A stretch of 64,000 nucleotides of DNA from an uncultured Flavobacteriaceae bacterium (GCA_947498845.1 CANMLX010000017.1:22340-86339), one strand, 5' to 3'. Shown: positions 19,117 to 28,021, counted from the first letter of the stretch. Made by a program: numbers and translations. Notes: generated by a model not told the origin, from the letters alone.

Positions 19117-19596
19117 ATGAAAAAAATTTTCTTATTGGCAATTGGTGCTATTGGTTTTACATTGGCTGCAAATGCACAAAAAATTTCAGATAATGCTATT
19201 GGACTTCGTTTAGGAGATAGTAATGGATTAGGTGCCGAAATATCTTACCAACGTGCTTTAGGTGGAAACAATAGATTAGAAGCAGACTTAGGCTGGAGAG
19301 ATGGAGATAACTATAATGCATTTCAACTTACTGGATTATACCAATGGGTATGGAATTTAGATGGTAATTTTAATTGGTATGTTGGTGCTGGTGGTGGTAT
19401 TGCTTCCTTTGATGGTAAAAATGCTCTTAAAGGGACAGACGAAACTGCGTTTTTTGCAGCTGGTGACATAGGTATTGAATATAATTTTGATATCCCTTTA
19501 TTATTATCATTGGATTTTAGACCTGTTTTAGGTTTTGGTGATTTTACCGATGATTTAGATTTTGATATTGCATTAGGTATTCGCTATCAATTCTAA
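19117..19596 (+). CDS. Small outer-membrane beta-barrel protein
   Basis: A 159-residue product with a clear signal peptide (MKKIFLLAIGAIGFTLAANAQ). Alternating-residue beta strands follow: IGLRLGDSNGLGAEISYQRAL, NRLEADLGWRD, FQLTGLYQWVWNL. The C-terminus is ALGIRYQF, ending in Phe as outer-membrane barrels do. About eight strands are expected from the length. There is no catalytic motif. It is flanked by a divergent FAD/Fe-S gene and followed by its own terminator. The specific role is unknown. Confidence 0.8.
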   Translation: MKKIFLLAIGAIGFTLAANAQKISDNAIGLRLGDSNGLGAEISYQRALGGNNRLEADLGWRDGDNYNAFQLTGLYQWVWNLDGNFNWYVGAGGGIASFDGKNALKGTDETAFFAAGDIGIEYNFDIPLLLSLDFRPVLGFGDFTDDLDFDIALGIRYQF

Positions 19597-19615
19597 TAAA
19601 AAATATATACTTAAG

Positions 19616-19645
19616 AAAGCATCCTAATTTTGGGTGCTTTTTTTG
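19616..19645 (+). terminator. Terminator after the small beta-barrel gene
   Basis: AAAGCATCC and GGGTGCTTT pair with one G-T wobble across a 7-nt loop, followed by a T-run. Confidence 0.8.
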
Positions 19646-19698
19646 TTTATAAATGCTTCTAAAAATGCTAACTCGTTATATATTTGAAATAAAATATA

Positions 19699-20679
19699 AT
19701 GGATAATAAAAAAATACGCTGGGGCATTATTGGCTGTGGTAATGTAACAGAGATAAAGAGTGGTCCAGCATATCAATTAACAGAAGGCTTTGAAACAATT
19801 GCAGTAATGAGACGCCATTTAGAAAAGGCCAAAGATTATGCGCAAAGACACCATGTAAAAAAATTTTATGATGATGCAGATGCATTAATAAACGATAAAG
19901 ACGTAGATGCGGTTTACATTGCAACACCTCCAGATAGCCACAAATTTTATGCACTTAAAGTAGCGAATGCTGGAAAACCTTGTTGTATAGAAAAGCCTAT
20001 TACACCAAATTATCAAGATAGCTTGGACATAGTAAATGCATTTAATAGTTCTAAAACACCTCTTTTTACTTCCTATTACAGACGTTCTTTACCTCGTTTT
20101 TTAAAAATAAAGAATTGGTTAGATAATAAAGAAATTGGGGAAATAAGACATATAAACTGGTTATTTTGTAAACCTAAAAACCATCTCGATGTAAGTAAAT
20201 CTTATAATTGGCGTACAGATCCTAACATTGCAACTGGAGGTTATTTTGATGATCTAGCAAGTCATGGTTTAGATTTATTCGCTTATTTATTAGGTAATTT
20301 TAAAGATGCTCACGGGATCTGTAAAAATCAACAAAATCTATATGGTGCCTATGATACTGTTACTGCGTGTTGGGTTCATAAAAATAATATTACAGGGTCT
20401 GGAAGTTGGAATTTTGGCGCACAAAAACGAATAGACCAAGTTACCATTATAGGAAGCAATGGAGAGATTTCTTTTTCTGTATTTACAGAAAACCCTATAC
20501 TATTGAATAATGGTAATAAAAATGAAGAGCTTTTTATTGAAAACCCTAAACATATACAGCTTTTTCATATAAAGGGATTAAGAGATGAACTAGTACTTAA
20601 CAAGTATAAACATCCATCTACAGGAACAACAGCTACGCATACAAGCTGGGTTATGGATAAAATTCTTGGAAAATTATAA
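19699..20679 (+). CDS. Gfo/Idh/MocA-family NAD(P)-dependent oxidoreductase
   Basis: Cytoplasmic sugar or polyol dehydrogenase-like enzyme. The 326-residue protein has an N-terminal Rossmann fold with WGIIGCGNVTEIKSGPAY, then DADALINDKDVDAVYIATPPDSH and the family hallmark KPCCIEKPITPNYQDS with the conserved EKP. A C-terminal alpha/beta domain follows with YYRRSLPRFLKIKNWL and GGYFDDLASHGLDLFAYLLG, including the usual catalytic-type His in ASHGLD. No sugar-utilisation genes are adjacent except the ThuA-like lipoprotein gene downstream. Gfo/Idh/MocA and ThuA proteins are often neighbours in Bacteroidota sugar loci. The substrate is unknown. Confidence 0.9.
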   Translation: MDNKKIRWGIIGCGNVTEIKSGPAYQLTEGFETIAVMRRHLEKAKDYAQRHHVKKFYDDADALINDKDVDAVYIATPPDSHKFYALKVANAGKPCCIEKPITPNYQDSLDIVNAFNSSKTPLFTSYYRRSLPRFLKIKNWLDNKEIGEIRHINWLFCKPKNHLDVSKSYNWRTDPNIATGGYFDDLASHGLDLFAYLLGNFKDAHGICKNQQNLYGAYDTVTACWVHKNNITGSGSWNFGAQKRIDQVTIIGSNGEISFSVFTENPILLNNGNKNEELFIENPKHIQLFHIKGLRDELVLNKYKHPSTGTTATHTSWVMDKILGKL

Positions 20680-20699
20680 ACTTAAAAATCTCGTTATAA

Positions 20700-20860
20700 T
20701 ACCAATTCTTAAATGAATATACTGTAAAGAAAAATGATGGATTTTGGAATTATACGAGACAGAAAAAATAAGCATAGTCGTAGTTACGATTCTTTTTTGT
20801 GTTGAAGATAGAATTTCAAAAGACACTTTTTAACTCAGTAAATTTATTTGGGAATTGGTA
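20700..20860. mobile_element. Foldback element FB-1, copy 1 (161 bp), flanked by TAA
   Basis: The ends are inverted copies: TACCAATTCTTAAATGAAT at the left, against ATTTATTTGGGAATTGGTA at the right. Pairing continues, imperfectly, to a central CGTAGTTACG. Direct TAA triplets flank the element (20697-20699 and 20861-20863). Near-identical copies lie at 40742-40901 (inverted) and 45724-45884. It is non-coding. Confidence 0.85.
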
Positions 20861-20940
20861 TAAAACCGCTCTTTAACAATATTTCTATATAAAGATTGTA
20901 GCAGATTTAATATATTCACACATCCTAAAACTAAGCTTAT

Positions 20941-21990
20941 ATGAAATCTTTCTTAATTTTCTTTTCGTGCATGTGCTTATTGAGTTTAACAGCATGTAAA
21001 GAAAAGTCTAACTCACAAACACCGATAAAAAAACTCAAAGCTTTAATAGTCGATGGTGAAAACAACCATGGTGTATGGCCTAAAACCACCTATATGATGA
21101 AAAGTTATCTGGAAGAAACAGGCATGTTTGATGTTGAAATAGCTCGAAAAAAATATACTTGGATCGGGCCTCATTATAACAAAATAGCTGGTGTTAACGA
21201 TATTAATCAACTTTTAACATTGTATCCGTTAAATGACTCCCTAAAGAGAATTGCAGTTGATTCTACTAAATTTGATGCCGAATTTAATCCAGATTTTAAA
21301 AAATACGATGTTGTAGTTAATAACCTGGGCTGGAAATCTTCAGAGTGGCCAGAGCAAACTAAAGCTAATTTCGAAAAATATATGGCCGAAGGAGGAGGTC
21401 TGGTTTTAGTTCACGCAGCAAATAATGCCTGGGGACATTGGGATGAGTATAATAAAATGATTGGATTAGGTGCATGGGGAGGTCGAGACTCAATAACAGG
21501 GCCTTATATTTTCTATAATAATAAAGGAGAAATTGAACATGATGCTTCTAAAGGCATTTGTGCTTCACATGGTAAGCAATACGAATATCAATTACAAACA
21601 AGAGCTCCCGAACATCCTATTATGAAAGGTTTACCTAAAACATGGCTTCATGCAAAAGATGAACTTTACGATCGTATGCGAGGTCCTGGCGAAAATATGA
21701 CTATTCTAGCCACTGCATATTCAGATGTTATAGATAATGCGCCACCTTGGATGAAAGATAAAACTGGAACAGGTAGACATGAACCCCTATTATTAACAGT
21801 AAATTATAGTAAAGGACGTGTGTTTCATTCTGCATTAGGACACATGGACTATTCCATGGAATGCGTTGGTTTTATTACTACGTTTAAAAGAGGGGCAGAA
21901 TGGGCTGCTACTGGAAAAGTTACACAAAAAATCCCGAAAGATTTCCCTAAAGCAGATAGTATTAGCACAAGAAAATGGTTTTTAAAATAA
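20941..21990 (+). CDS. ThuA-domain lipoprotein
   Basis: Probable periplasmic or outer-membrane-anchored member of the ThuA (trehalose utilisation-like) class I amidotransferase-like fold. The 349-residue product has a lipobox LLSLTACKEK, then ALIVDGENNHGVWPKTTYMMK, VVVNNLGWKSSEWPEQTK and GGGLVLVHAANNAWGHW. HPIMKGLPKTWLHAKDELYDRM and RVFHSALGHMDYSMEC follow, which are the usual ThuA blocks. The biochemical activity of the family is poorly settled. The upstream Gfo/Idh/MocA gene suggests a role in sugar-derivative metabolism. Its last 16 bases overlap the start of a tiny lipoprotein frame. Confidence 0.88.
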   Translation: MKSFLIFFSCMCLLSLTACKEKSNSQTPIKKLKALIVDGENNHGVWPKTTYMMKSYLEETGMFDVEIARKKYTWIGPHYNKIAGVNDINQLLTLYPLNDSLKRIAVDSTKFDAEFNPDFKKYDVVVNNLGWKSSEWPEQTKANFEKYMAEGGGLVLVHAANNAWGHWDEYNKMIGLGAWGGRDSITGPYIFYNNKGEIEHDASKGICASHGKQYEYQLQTRAPEHPIMKGLPKTWLHAKDELYDRMRGPGENMTILATAYSDVIDNAPPWMKDKTGTGRHEPLLLTVNYSKGRVFHSALGHMDYSMECVGFITTFKRGAEWAATGKVTQKIPKDFPKADSISTRKWFLK

Positions 21991-22112
21991 AATCGAATAC
22001 CTTTCTCTTAATAATTTTTTTGACAGTTTTTAGCTGTAAATCTAATAATACTAAAATCTTAAAAGTATCGATAAAAAATTCCAAAAGCAGCCGCTTAAAA
22101 TGGTTACAATAA
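21975..22112 (+). CDS. Tiny predicted lipoprotein (45 aa), or remnant of one
   Basis: An ATG at 21975, inside the last codons of the ThuA gene, opens a 45-codon frame with a textbook lipoprotein signal: MVFKIKSNTFLLIIFLTVFSC, then KSNNTKILKVSIKN. The Cys follows a hydrophobic run and the -1 Ser is typical. The mature part would be only about 25 residues, basic and without recognised motifs. It may be a genuine small lipoprotein translated by coupling to the ThuA gene, or the leftover 5' end of a deleted lipoprotein gene. There is no database support available here. Confidence 0.45.
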   Translation: MVFKIKSNTFLLIIFLTVFSCKSNNTKILKVSIKNSKSSRLKWLQ

Positions 22113-22152
22113 ACACAATTAACATCATTTAACATTTCAATTTTTAGTTTTA

Positions 22153-22210
22153 TTAACGATTATACTTAACTTTAGCAATATTTTTTAAAACATTTCCTGA
22201 TAATCGTTAA
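22153..22210. promoter_or_regulatory. 11-bp inverted repeat bracketing the metalloprotease promoter/start region
   Basis: TTAACGATTAT (22153-22163) and its exact complement ATAATCGTTAA (22200-22210) enclose 36 nt that include a -7-like TAACTTTA. The right arm ends 3 bp before the ATG at 22214. It could be an operator pair or a hairpin masking the translation start. Confidence 0.4.
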
Positions 22211-22213
22211 ATT

Positions 22214-24811
22214 ATGAATAAGATTAGATTAAGACAACTAAGAACATACCTATCCATTTTAATTGTCTTCCTTATTTTACCGCACCATATTGAAGCTCAA
22301 AAAAAGAAAAAAAGTAAAAAAAAGGACAAAATAGCTACAATTGTTAAACCTCCCGTTAAAAAGCCCAAAAAGAAAACGATTAACGCTTTAGTAAAATCTA
22401 GCAAAAAAACGGAAGGTCTTTTCGCTTTATATCAAGATACCATATCTGGATCTTTACAAATGTTAATTTCAAAAGAACAACTTAATAAAGAGTACATCCA
22501 TTTTTCTCAAATAGCAAATGGCGTAATGGAGAGCGGGCGTTTGGTCAAAGGAATGTACAGACCTTCTCTTGTATTTAAAATCAAAAAACATTTTAATAAA
22601 ATTGAATTTATCAAACAAAACACCTCGTTTTATTTTGATCCTGAAAATCCGCTATACAAATCTAAAAATGCCAATATTTCGAATGGCAATATTGCAAGCA
22701 TAAAAATTGAAGCTTCAGATGATAAAAAAGGGCTTTACCTTATAAAAGCCGATGGTTTGTTTTTAAAAGAAACATTTGGACAAATAAAACCTCCTAAATA
22801 TCCTGGTATGCGACCTACAGCATTTTCTCTAGGTAACATAGATAAAAACAAAACCAAAATAACACGTATAAAAAACTACCCAGATAATGTTAATATTACT
22901 ACAGAATACGTGTATTACAAACCTTCCATATTAAACAAAGGATCTAATGCAATAGCCGATGCCAGAAATGTAAGTATAAAAGTATACCATAGCTTAATTG
23001 CAATGCCTGAAAATGATTATGAAATTAGACTAGATGATCCAAGAGTAGGGTATTTTGCTACTCAAGTAGATGATCAAACGTCTACAGATGTAATTAATTA
23101 TAGAGATTTAGTACACAGATGGCATTTAAAAAAGAAAAATCCTGAGCTAGCGCTTTCCGAGCCTGTAAAACCAATTACATGGTGGATGGAAAACACAACT
23201 CCAATAAAATGGAGAGAAACTATAAAAAATGCTGTTTTAGAATGGAACAAAGCCTTCGAAAAAGCGGGGTTTAAAAATGCTATAGAAGTAAAACAACAAC
23301 CAGATGATGCCGATTGGGATGCAGGTGATATAAGATATAATGTATTGAGATGGACATCCTCTCCAAACCCTCCTTTTGGAGGCTATGGCCCTAGTTTTGT
23401 TAATCCAAAAACTGGTGAAATTATGGGAGCAGATATCATGCTAGAATTTGTTCATTTTACAAACAGAGTATTCTATGATAAACTCTTTGATTCAAGTGCT
23501 TCTTCTAATTTGATTAATGAATCTGGTAATGCACATCTTGATCACTCAAACTGTGCTCTAGGTATAGAAATGCATAAAAACTTAGTCTTAGGGAATATTG
23601 CTCTAAAAGCAAATAGTAGTGAAGACTTTGAAATGGAACGTATGAAAAAAGAAGCAATGACGGCTTTAATCATGCATGAGGTTGGACACACCTTAGGTTT
23701 AAATCATAACATGAAAGCAAGTCAGTTATTTTCTCCAGAACAATTAGCTAATGCAGATTTTATAAAAGGAAAATGCCTTACTGGCTCTGTAATGGATTAT
23801 GCAGGTATTAACTTAACAAGAGACAAAACTAAACAGGGACAATTTTATGATACTACAATAGGTCCTTACGACGTCTGGGCTATACAGTTTGGATATACGC
23901 CTTTTTCGTCTAAAATGGAAAGAGATAATTTACTAAATCTATCGACAAAACCAGAACTTATGTTTGGTAATGATGCAGATGATATGCGTTCTCCTGGAAA
24001 AGCCATAGACCCTAGAGTTATGATTGGCGATTTATCTAATGATCAAATTCAATTTTCTATAAATCGCTTTGAATTGATTAATGATATGATGACAAAACTT
24101 AAATCTAAATTCTCCAATAAAGGTAAATCTTATCAAGAGTTAAAACATGCCTATAACATTCTTTCCTATTTAAAAAGTGATGCTGCAGATATCACTTCAA
24201 GGTTTATTGGAGGGGTTTATGTTGATAGAGCTATGATAGGACAAGAAGGTGCTACACAGCCTTACACTCCAGTGAGTTTAAAAGACCAAAAACGTGCTAT
24301 GGATGTACTAAAAAAATATGTTTTTGCACCTGATGCCTTTCAAACTCCAGATAATTTAATAAACCACCTAGCGAGTCAAAGAAGAGGATTTAATTTTAGA
24401 ACAACAGAAGACCCAAAAATACACCGTAGAATACTAAACATACAACAAGGTGTTTTATTTCACCTATTACACCCCAATACATTACAAAGAATTACAGATT
24501 CTCAACTTTACGGAAACCAATATAAACTCTCTGCCTTTATGTTAGATTTAAATAATGCTATCTTTAAATCTGATATATATGGTAATGTAAATTCGTTTAG
24601 GCAAAATCTACAATTAAAATACACCAATATGCTTTTAGATATGCTTATTGGAAAACGAAAAAGCAGTTATACCAATAACGCCAAGTCTATGGCTTTATAT
24701 AATTTAAAACGTATTAAAACTATGGCAACAAATACTGGCGACATTGCTAGTAGAGCCCATAAAGAACATTTAAAAACACTAATTAATAATGGACTCAAGG
24801 AATTAAAATAA
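22214..24811 (+). CDS. Zinc-dependent metalloprotease (DUF5117/DUF4953 family)
   Basis: Secreted or periplasmic zinc protease of the metzincin type. The 865 residues begin with a signal peptide (LSILIVFLILPHHIEAQ), followed by a very lysine-rich stretch (about 28-60). The DUF5118/DUF5117-like beta-rich region has GLFALYQDTISGSLQMLISK and GNIDKNKTKITRIKNYPDNVNI. The catalytic domain has MHEVGHTLGLNHN, an HExxHxxGxxH site with first His at about 489, and a Met-turn candidate SVMDYAGIN. It is conserved in Bacteroidota but the substrate is not known. It stands alone, and the 414 bp after it form an AT-rich tandem-repeat tract. Confidence 0.9.
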   Translation: MNKIRLRQLRTYLSILIVFLILPHHIEAQKKKKSKKKDKIATIVKPPVKKPKKKTINALVKSSKKTEGLFALYQDTISGSLQMLISKEQLNKEYIHFSQIANGVMESGRLVKGMYRPSLVFKIKKHFNKIEFIKQNTSFYFDPENPLYKSKNANISNGNIASIKIEASDDKKGLYLIKADGLFLKETFGQIKPPKYPGMRPTAFSLGNIDKNKTKITRIKNYPDNVNITTEYVYYKPSILNKGSNAIADARNVSIKVYHSLIAMPENDYEIRLDDPRVGYFATQVDDQTSTDVINYRDLVHRWHLKKKNPELALSEPVKPITWWMENTTPIKWRETIKNAVLEWNKAFEKAGFKNAIEVKQQPDDADWDAGDIRYNVLRWTSSPNPPFGGYGPSFVNPKTGEIMGADIMLEFVHFTNRVFYDKLFDSSASSNLINESGNAHLDHSNCALGIEMHKNLVLGNIALKANSSEDFEMERMKKEAMTALIMHEVGHTLGLNHNMKASQLFSPEQLANADFIKGKCLTGSVMDYAGINLTRDKTKQGQFYDTTIGPYDVWAIQFGYTPFSSKMERDNLLNLSTKPELMFGNDADDMRSPGKAIDPRVMIGDLSNDQIQFSINRFELINDMMTKLKSKFSNKGKSYQELKHAYNILSYLKSDAADITSRFIGGVYVDRAMIGQEGATQPYTPVSLKDQKRAMDVLKKYVFAPDAFQTPDNLINHLASQRRGFNFRTTEDPKIHRRILNIQQGVLFHLLHPNTLQRITDSQLYGNQYKLSAFMLDLNNAIFKSDIYGNVNSFRQNLQLKYTNMLLDMLIGKRKSSYTNNAKSMALYNLKRIKTMATNTGDIASRAHKEHLKTLINNGLKELK

Positions 24812-24896
24812 CCAACAAAGAAAATGTTTTTCTATTGATTGTACTTCTCTTAGGGTACATAACAACTATACATCTATACTATCTAAATTTATAAAT

Positions 24897-25155
24897 TGTT
24901 GAACTGTTGAGCTGTTGAATCGTTGAACTGTTAATTTGTTGATTTGCTGAAATAAATAAACTTCTAAACAGATAAACAACTAAACCTTAAAACTAATAAT
25001 AGTGTTGAAGTTAAATCGTTGATTTGTTGATATAAATAAACCTCTAAACAGTTAAACAATTAAACACATAAACAACTAAACCTTTAAACTAATGATAGTG
25101 TTGAAGTTAAATCGTTGAGTTGTTGATATAAACAGACTTCTAAACAGTTAAAAAT
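24897..25155. repeat. AT-rich tandem repeat tract
   Basis: A degenerate GTTGA-containing run (24897-24950) leads into two copies of an 80-100-bp unit, roughly 24950-25030 and 25031-25127, and a partial third copy to 25155. Each unit carries AAACCTCTAAACAG or AAACTTCTAAACAG, AAACAACTAAACC, AGTGTTGAAGTTAAATCGTTGA and TTGTTGATATAAA. The GTTGAA-rich and TTAAAC-rich parts are complementary, so the transcript could fold. It is non-coding and fills most of the 24812-25225 gap. Confidence 0.75.
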
Positions 25156-25225
25156 AAAAGAATCGCCTAAAAATTACTTTTCAGACGACTCATTAAAATT
25201 CAATACAATTTCTGCAAAACTTAAT

Positions 25226-26395
25226 CTACTTATTATTAAATTTCTGCAATATTTTCTCCATCTGTTTCCCAGCAGCTTCTCTTCCTCCTAAACCAAACGA
25301 CAAAATTATAGTTAACGCAACAGTTCCTAACAGAATACCAAAAGCTAAGTTTACAATTTCATCGGCTATTCCCATAGTTCTTAAACCTATGGCCAAAAAT
25401 ATGGCTATAACAGCTATTCTTATTATAGATGCTACAAATTTATTATTATCATTTTTGGCAAAATTATTTGCGGCTACGCTAGAAATCCAGTTACCAATAG
25501 CTAGAATTACCAATCCTAATAAAATCTTACCAGAATAATTAGTTATTGTATATAGTATTTCCGATAAATGGCCAAATTCCAATTTATCTACTGCAGTAGT
25601 AATTCCAAATAACACAATGAAGAAATAAACTAAATTCCCAATAATCTTTACAATATTAGTATCACCAACAATAGCCGTTAATTGGGCTCTTTTAAGAAAT
25701 TCATTAAGATTCATACTGTTTAATAAGTCTTTTATCAATTCGCTTAAAAAACGACCTCCAACAATAAAAAGTATTAATATTAATGCTGCTATAATTACTT
25801 TAGGTATAGCGCCAAAAAAGTCTTTTAACATCCCTGTTGCTGGCTCTGATATAGATTCCATATTCAAAATATTAAAAGCAGAAATTAGCAATGGAATAAA
25901 TACAAATATGAATACTATTTTTTTAACGATCCCAATGAAATCAATGTTTTCTGGTAATCTTAATTTTGGAACAAGTTTTTGTATAGAATCTCCAGAAAAC
26001 TCTACCAACTCCGAAATTATAGTAGCTAACATATAACCAATATAACACACTAATCCTGCACCTATAATATTGGGTAAAAACTCTGTAAAATCACTAAGCA
26101 TATTTTTTAATGGGTCTAACACATTTGTCATACCTAGTTTTTCTAATGCCAGTGTAAAAACAAAAATCATAATTAAGAAATAAACCAACTTACTAATAAA
26201 CTTAGATAAGCTAATTTTTGAGCTCTTTAATTTTTCATCTACACCAGTTTTTCTAATTACTTTTGAAGTCATTCTCTTTAAGAATCCTGCAACAAACCAC
26301 CCTATTATTATAATTAATAAAGCTGCCAAAGCACTTGATAATTTACCTCCTAGTGATCGAGATAAACTGTCTAATAGTTTTGATAAATAATCCAT
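25226..26395 (-). CDS. CmpX-like mechanosensitive ion channel family protein (TM-helix repeats)
   Basis: Predicted inner-membrane channel of the MscS-related 'conserved TM helix' group. The 389 residues carry repeated segments of the form GKLSSALAALLIIIIGWFVAGFLKR, LPNIIGAGLVCYIGYMLATIISEL, IPKVIIAALILILFIVGGRFLSEL and SGKILLGLVILAIGNWISSVAA. The C-terminal pore-like helix ends LSFGLGGREAAGKQMEKIL. The FGLGGR-AAG motif after the last helix is the family's clearest mark. The cytoplasmic beta domain of true MscS is missing, so gating and conductance are uncertain. It is monocistronic. Confidence 0.85.
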   Translation of the reverse strand: MDYLSKLLDSLSRSLGGKLSSALAALLIIIIGWFVAGFLKRMTSKVIRKTGVDEKLKSSKISLSKFISKLVYFLIMIFVFTLALEKLGMTNVLDPLKNMLSDFTEFLPNIIGAGLVCYIGYMLATIISELVEFSGDSIQKLVPKLRLPENIDFIGIVKKIVFIFVFIPLLISAFNILNMESISEPATGMLKDFFGAIPKVIIAALILILFIVGGRFLSELIKDLLNSMNLNEFLKRAQLTAIVGDTNIVKIIGNLVYFFIVLFGITTAVDKLEFGHLSEILYTITNYSGKILLGLVILAIGNWISSVAANNFAKNDNNKFVASIIRIAVIAIFLAIGLRTMGIADEIVNLAFGILLGTVALTIILSFGLGGREAAGKQMEKILQKFNNK

Positions 26396-26565
26396 ATTTT
26401 TTAGTTTTCAATGGTTAATAATTACTATTAAGACACATTAATTTTTCAGAAGGTACATTTTTCTGATTATTTGAGTAATTTTGTTTACACAGGGGTGATT
26501 TCTCTCCCACGCTGCTTTTTCGAGTGCTTCGAAAAAATAAAGGTATAGAAGGAATGGTTATTTTA

Positions 26566-26733
26566 AATCCGTTTTATGCATTAGAATTTCGTTAGGAGAC
26601 TTTGATATACAATAAATACTAGTGTTTTATTAATCTTAGTCCCGCATGTGCGGGAGTGAAATTAAAAAATACAGTTTACTATAGTATTTGAAGTAGATTG
26701 ACGCAATATATATTCTAATGCATAAAGTGGATT
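26566..26733. mobile_element. Foldback element FB-3, copy 1 (about 168 bp)
   Basis: AATCCGTTTTATGCATTAGAAT at the left pairs with ATTCTAATGCATAAAGTGGATT at the right at 20 of 22 positions. The centre holds the perfect palindrome CCCGCATGTGCGGG. ATTAAAAAATACAGTTTAC and the right terminus are shared with the second copy at 59909-60073. No clean flanking duplication is visible here. It is non-coding and lies just upstream of the rocD operator-like palindrome. Confidence 0.65.
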
Positions 26734-26735
26734 GG

Positions 26736-26756
26736 ACGTCTATTTTAAATAGACGT
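26736..26756. promoter_or_regulatory. Perfect 10-bp inverted repeat upstream of ornithine aminotransferase
   Basis: ACGTCTATTT and AAATAGACGT are exact reverse complements separated by one T, ending 23 bp before the rocD start. Position and symmetry fit a repressor or activator operator. The preceding 26396-26565 stretch holds only AT-rich sequence and a TTTTTCGA/TTCGAAAA hairpin near 26515-26535. Confidence 0.5.
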
Positions 26757-26779
26757 TAACTTTTTTAAACTAGATTAAA

Positions 26780-28021
26780 ATGGCTGTTTTAAAACAATTA
26801 ACATCCAATAAGGCTATAGCATTAGAAGACAAATACGGAGCACATAACTACCATCCATTACCCGTAGTTTTAAGTAAAGGAAAAGGTGTTTTTGTTTGGG
26901 ATGCCGAAGGAAAAAAGTACTATGATTTTTTATCTGCTTATTCTGCAGTAAATCAAGGCCATTGTCACCCTAAAATAATAGAAGCATTAACCAATCAAGC
27001 CCAAAATTTAACGCTTACCTCAAGGGCTTTCTATAATGATATGCTAGGGCAATACGAAAAATTTGCTTGTGAGTTGTTTGGTTTCGATAAATTACTTCCT
27101 ATGAATACTGGTGCCGAAGCTGTAGAAACCGCTTTAAAAATAACACGTAAATGGGCTTATGAGGTTAAAAACATACCAGAAAATGAGGCTAAAGTTATTG
27201 TTTGTGAAAATAATTTTCATGGCAGAACAACAACAATTATTTCATTTTCTAACGACCCTGTAGCTCGTGAAAATTTTGGACCCTATACTAAAGGTTTTAT
27301 TAAAATTGAATACGATAATTTAAACGCCCTTGAAAATACACTTAAAACAAACCCTAATATTGCTGGTTTTTTAGTAGAACCTATACAAGGAGAAGCAGGC
27401 GTTTATGTTCCTAGCGAAAATTATCTTGCTAAAGCTAAGGATCTTTGTAAGCAGTACAACGTTTTATTTATTGCAGATGAGGTGCAAACAGGCATTGCGC
27501 GTACCGGTAAATTGTTAGCCGTAGATCATGAAAATGTGAAACCAGATATTCTAATTCTAGGAAAAGCATTAAGTGGTGGTGTTTACCCTGTAAGTGCTGT
27601 TTTAGCAAACGATACTATAATGCACGTTATCAAACCAGGTAACCATGGCAGTACCTTTGGAGGCAATCCTATTGCTGCTGCAGTAGCTATAGCTGCTTTA
27701 AAAGTAATTAAAGATGAAAAATTAGCTATTAACGCTCAAGTATTAGGTAATTTATTTAGAGAAGAGTTGAATACATACATTAAAACCAGCAATATAGCAT
27801 CTTTAGTAAGAGGTAAAGGGTTATTAAATGCCATAGTTATAAATGATGATGATGATAGCGATACTGCTTGGAACATATGTTTAGCCTTGCGAGATAATGG
27901 TTTATTAGCAAAACCAACTCATGGTAATATTATTCGTTTTGCACCTCCTTTGGTGATGACTAAAGAACAACTACTAGAATGTGTTAGTATAATTACTTCA
28001 ACGCTTAAGGAGTTTGAGTAA
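26780..28021 (+). CDS. rocD: Ornithine--oxo-acid aminotransferase
   Basis: PLP enzyme interconverting ornithine and glutamate semialdehyde, linking arginine/ornithine and proline metabolism. The 413-residue class III aminotransferase has [19 protein letters not shown] near the N-terminus, typical of OAT, then [19 protein letters not shown], the [15 protein letters not shown] active-site stretch, and [36 protein letters not shown] carries the PLP lysine at about 260. [21 protein letters not shown] also matches. Proline dehydrogenase at the left edge of the window makes the same intermediate, but the two genes are 25 kb apart. A symmetric operator-like element lies directly upstream. Confidence 0.93.
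   Translation: MAVLKQLTSNKAIALEDKYGAHNYHPLPVVLSKGKGVFVWDAEGKKYYDFLSAYSAVNQGHCHPKIIEALTNQAQNLTLTSRAFYNDMLGQYEKFACELFGFDKLLPMNTGAEAVETALKITRKWAYEVKNIPENEAKVIVCENNFHGRTTTIISFSNDPVARENFGPYTKGFIKIEYDNLNALENTLKTNPNIAGFLVEPIQGEAGVYVPSENYLAKAKDLCKQYNVLFIADEVQTGIARTGKLLAVDHENVKPDILILGKALSGGVYPVSAVLANDTIMHVIKPGNHGSTFGGNPIAAAVAIAALKVIKDEKLAINAQVLGNLFREELNTYIKTSNIASLVRGKGLLNAIVINDDDDSDTAWNICLALRDNGLLAKPTHGNIIRFAPPLVMTKEQLLECVSIITSTLKEFE

Noticed and set aside
24897..25155. CRISPR array
   Set aside because: The units are 80-100 bp and degenerate, without constant short repeats and unique spacers, and no cas genes are present.
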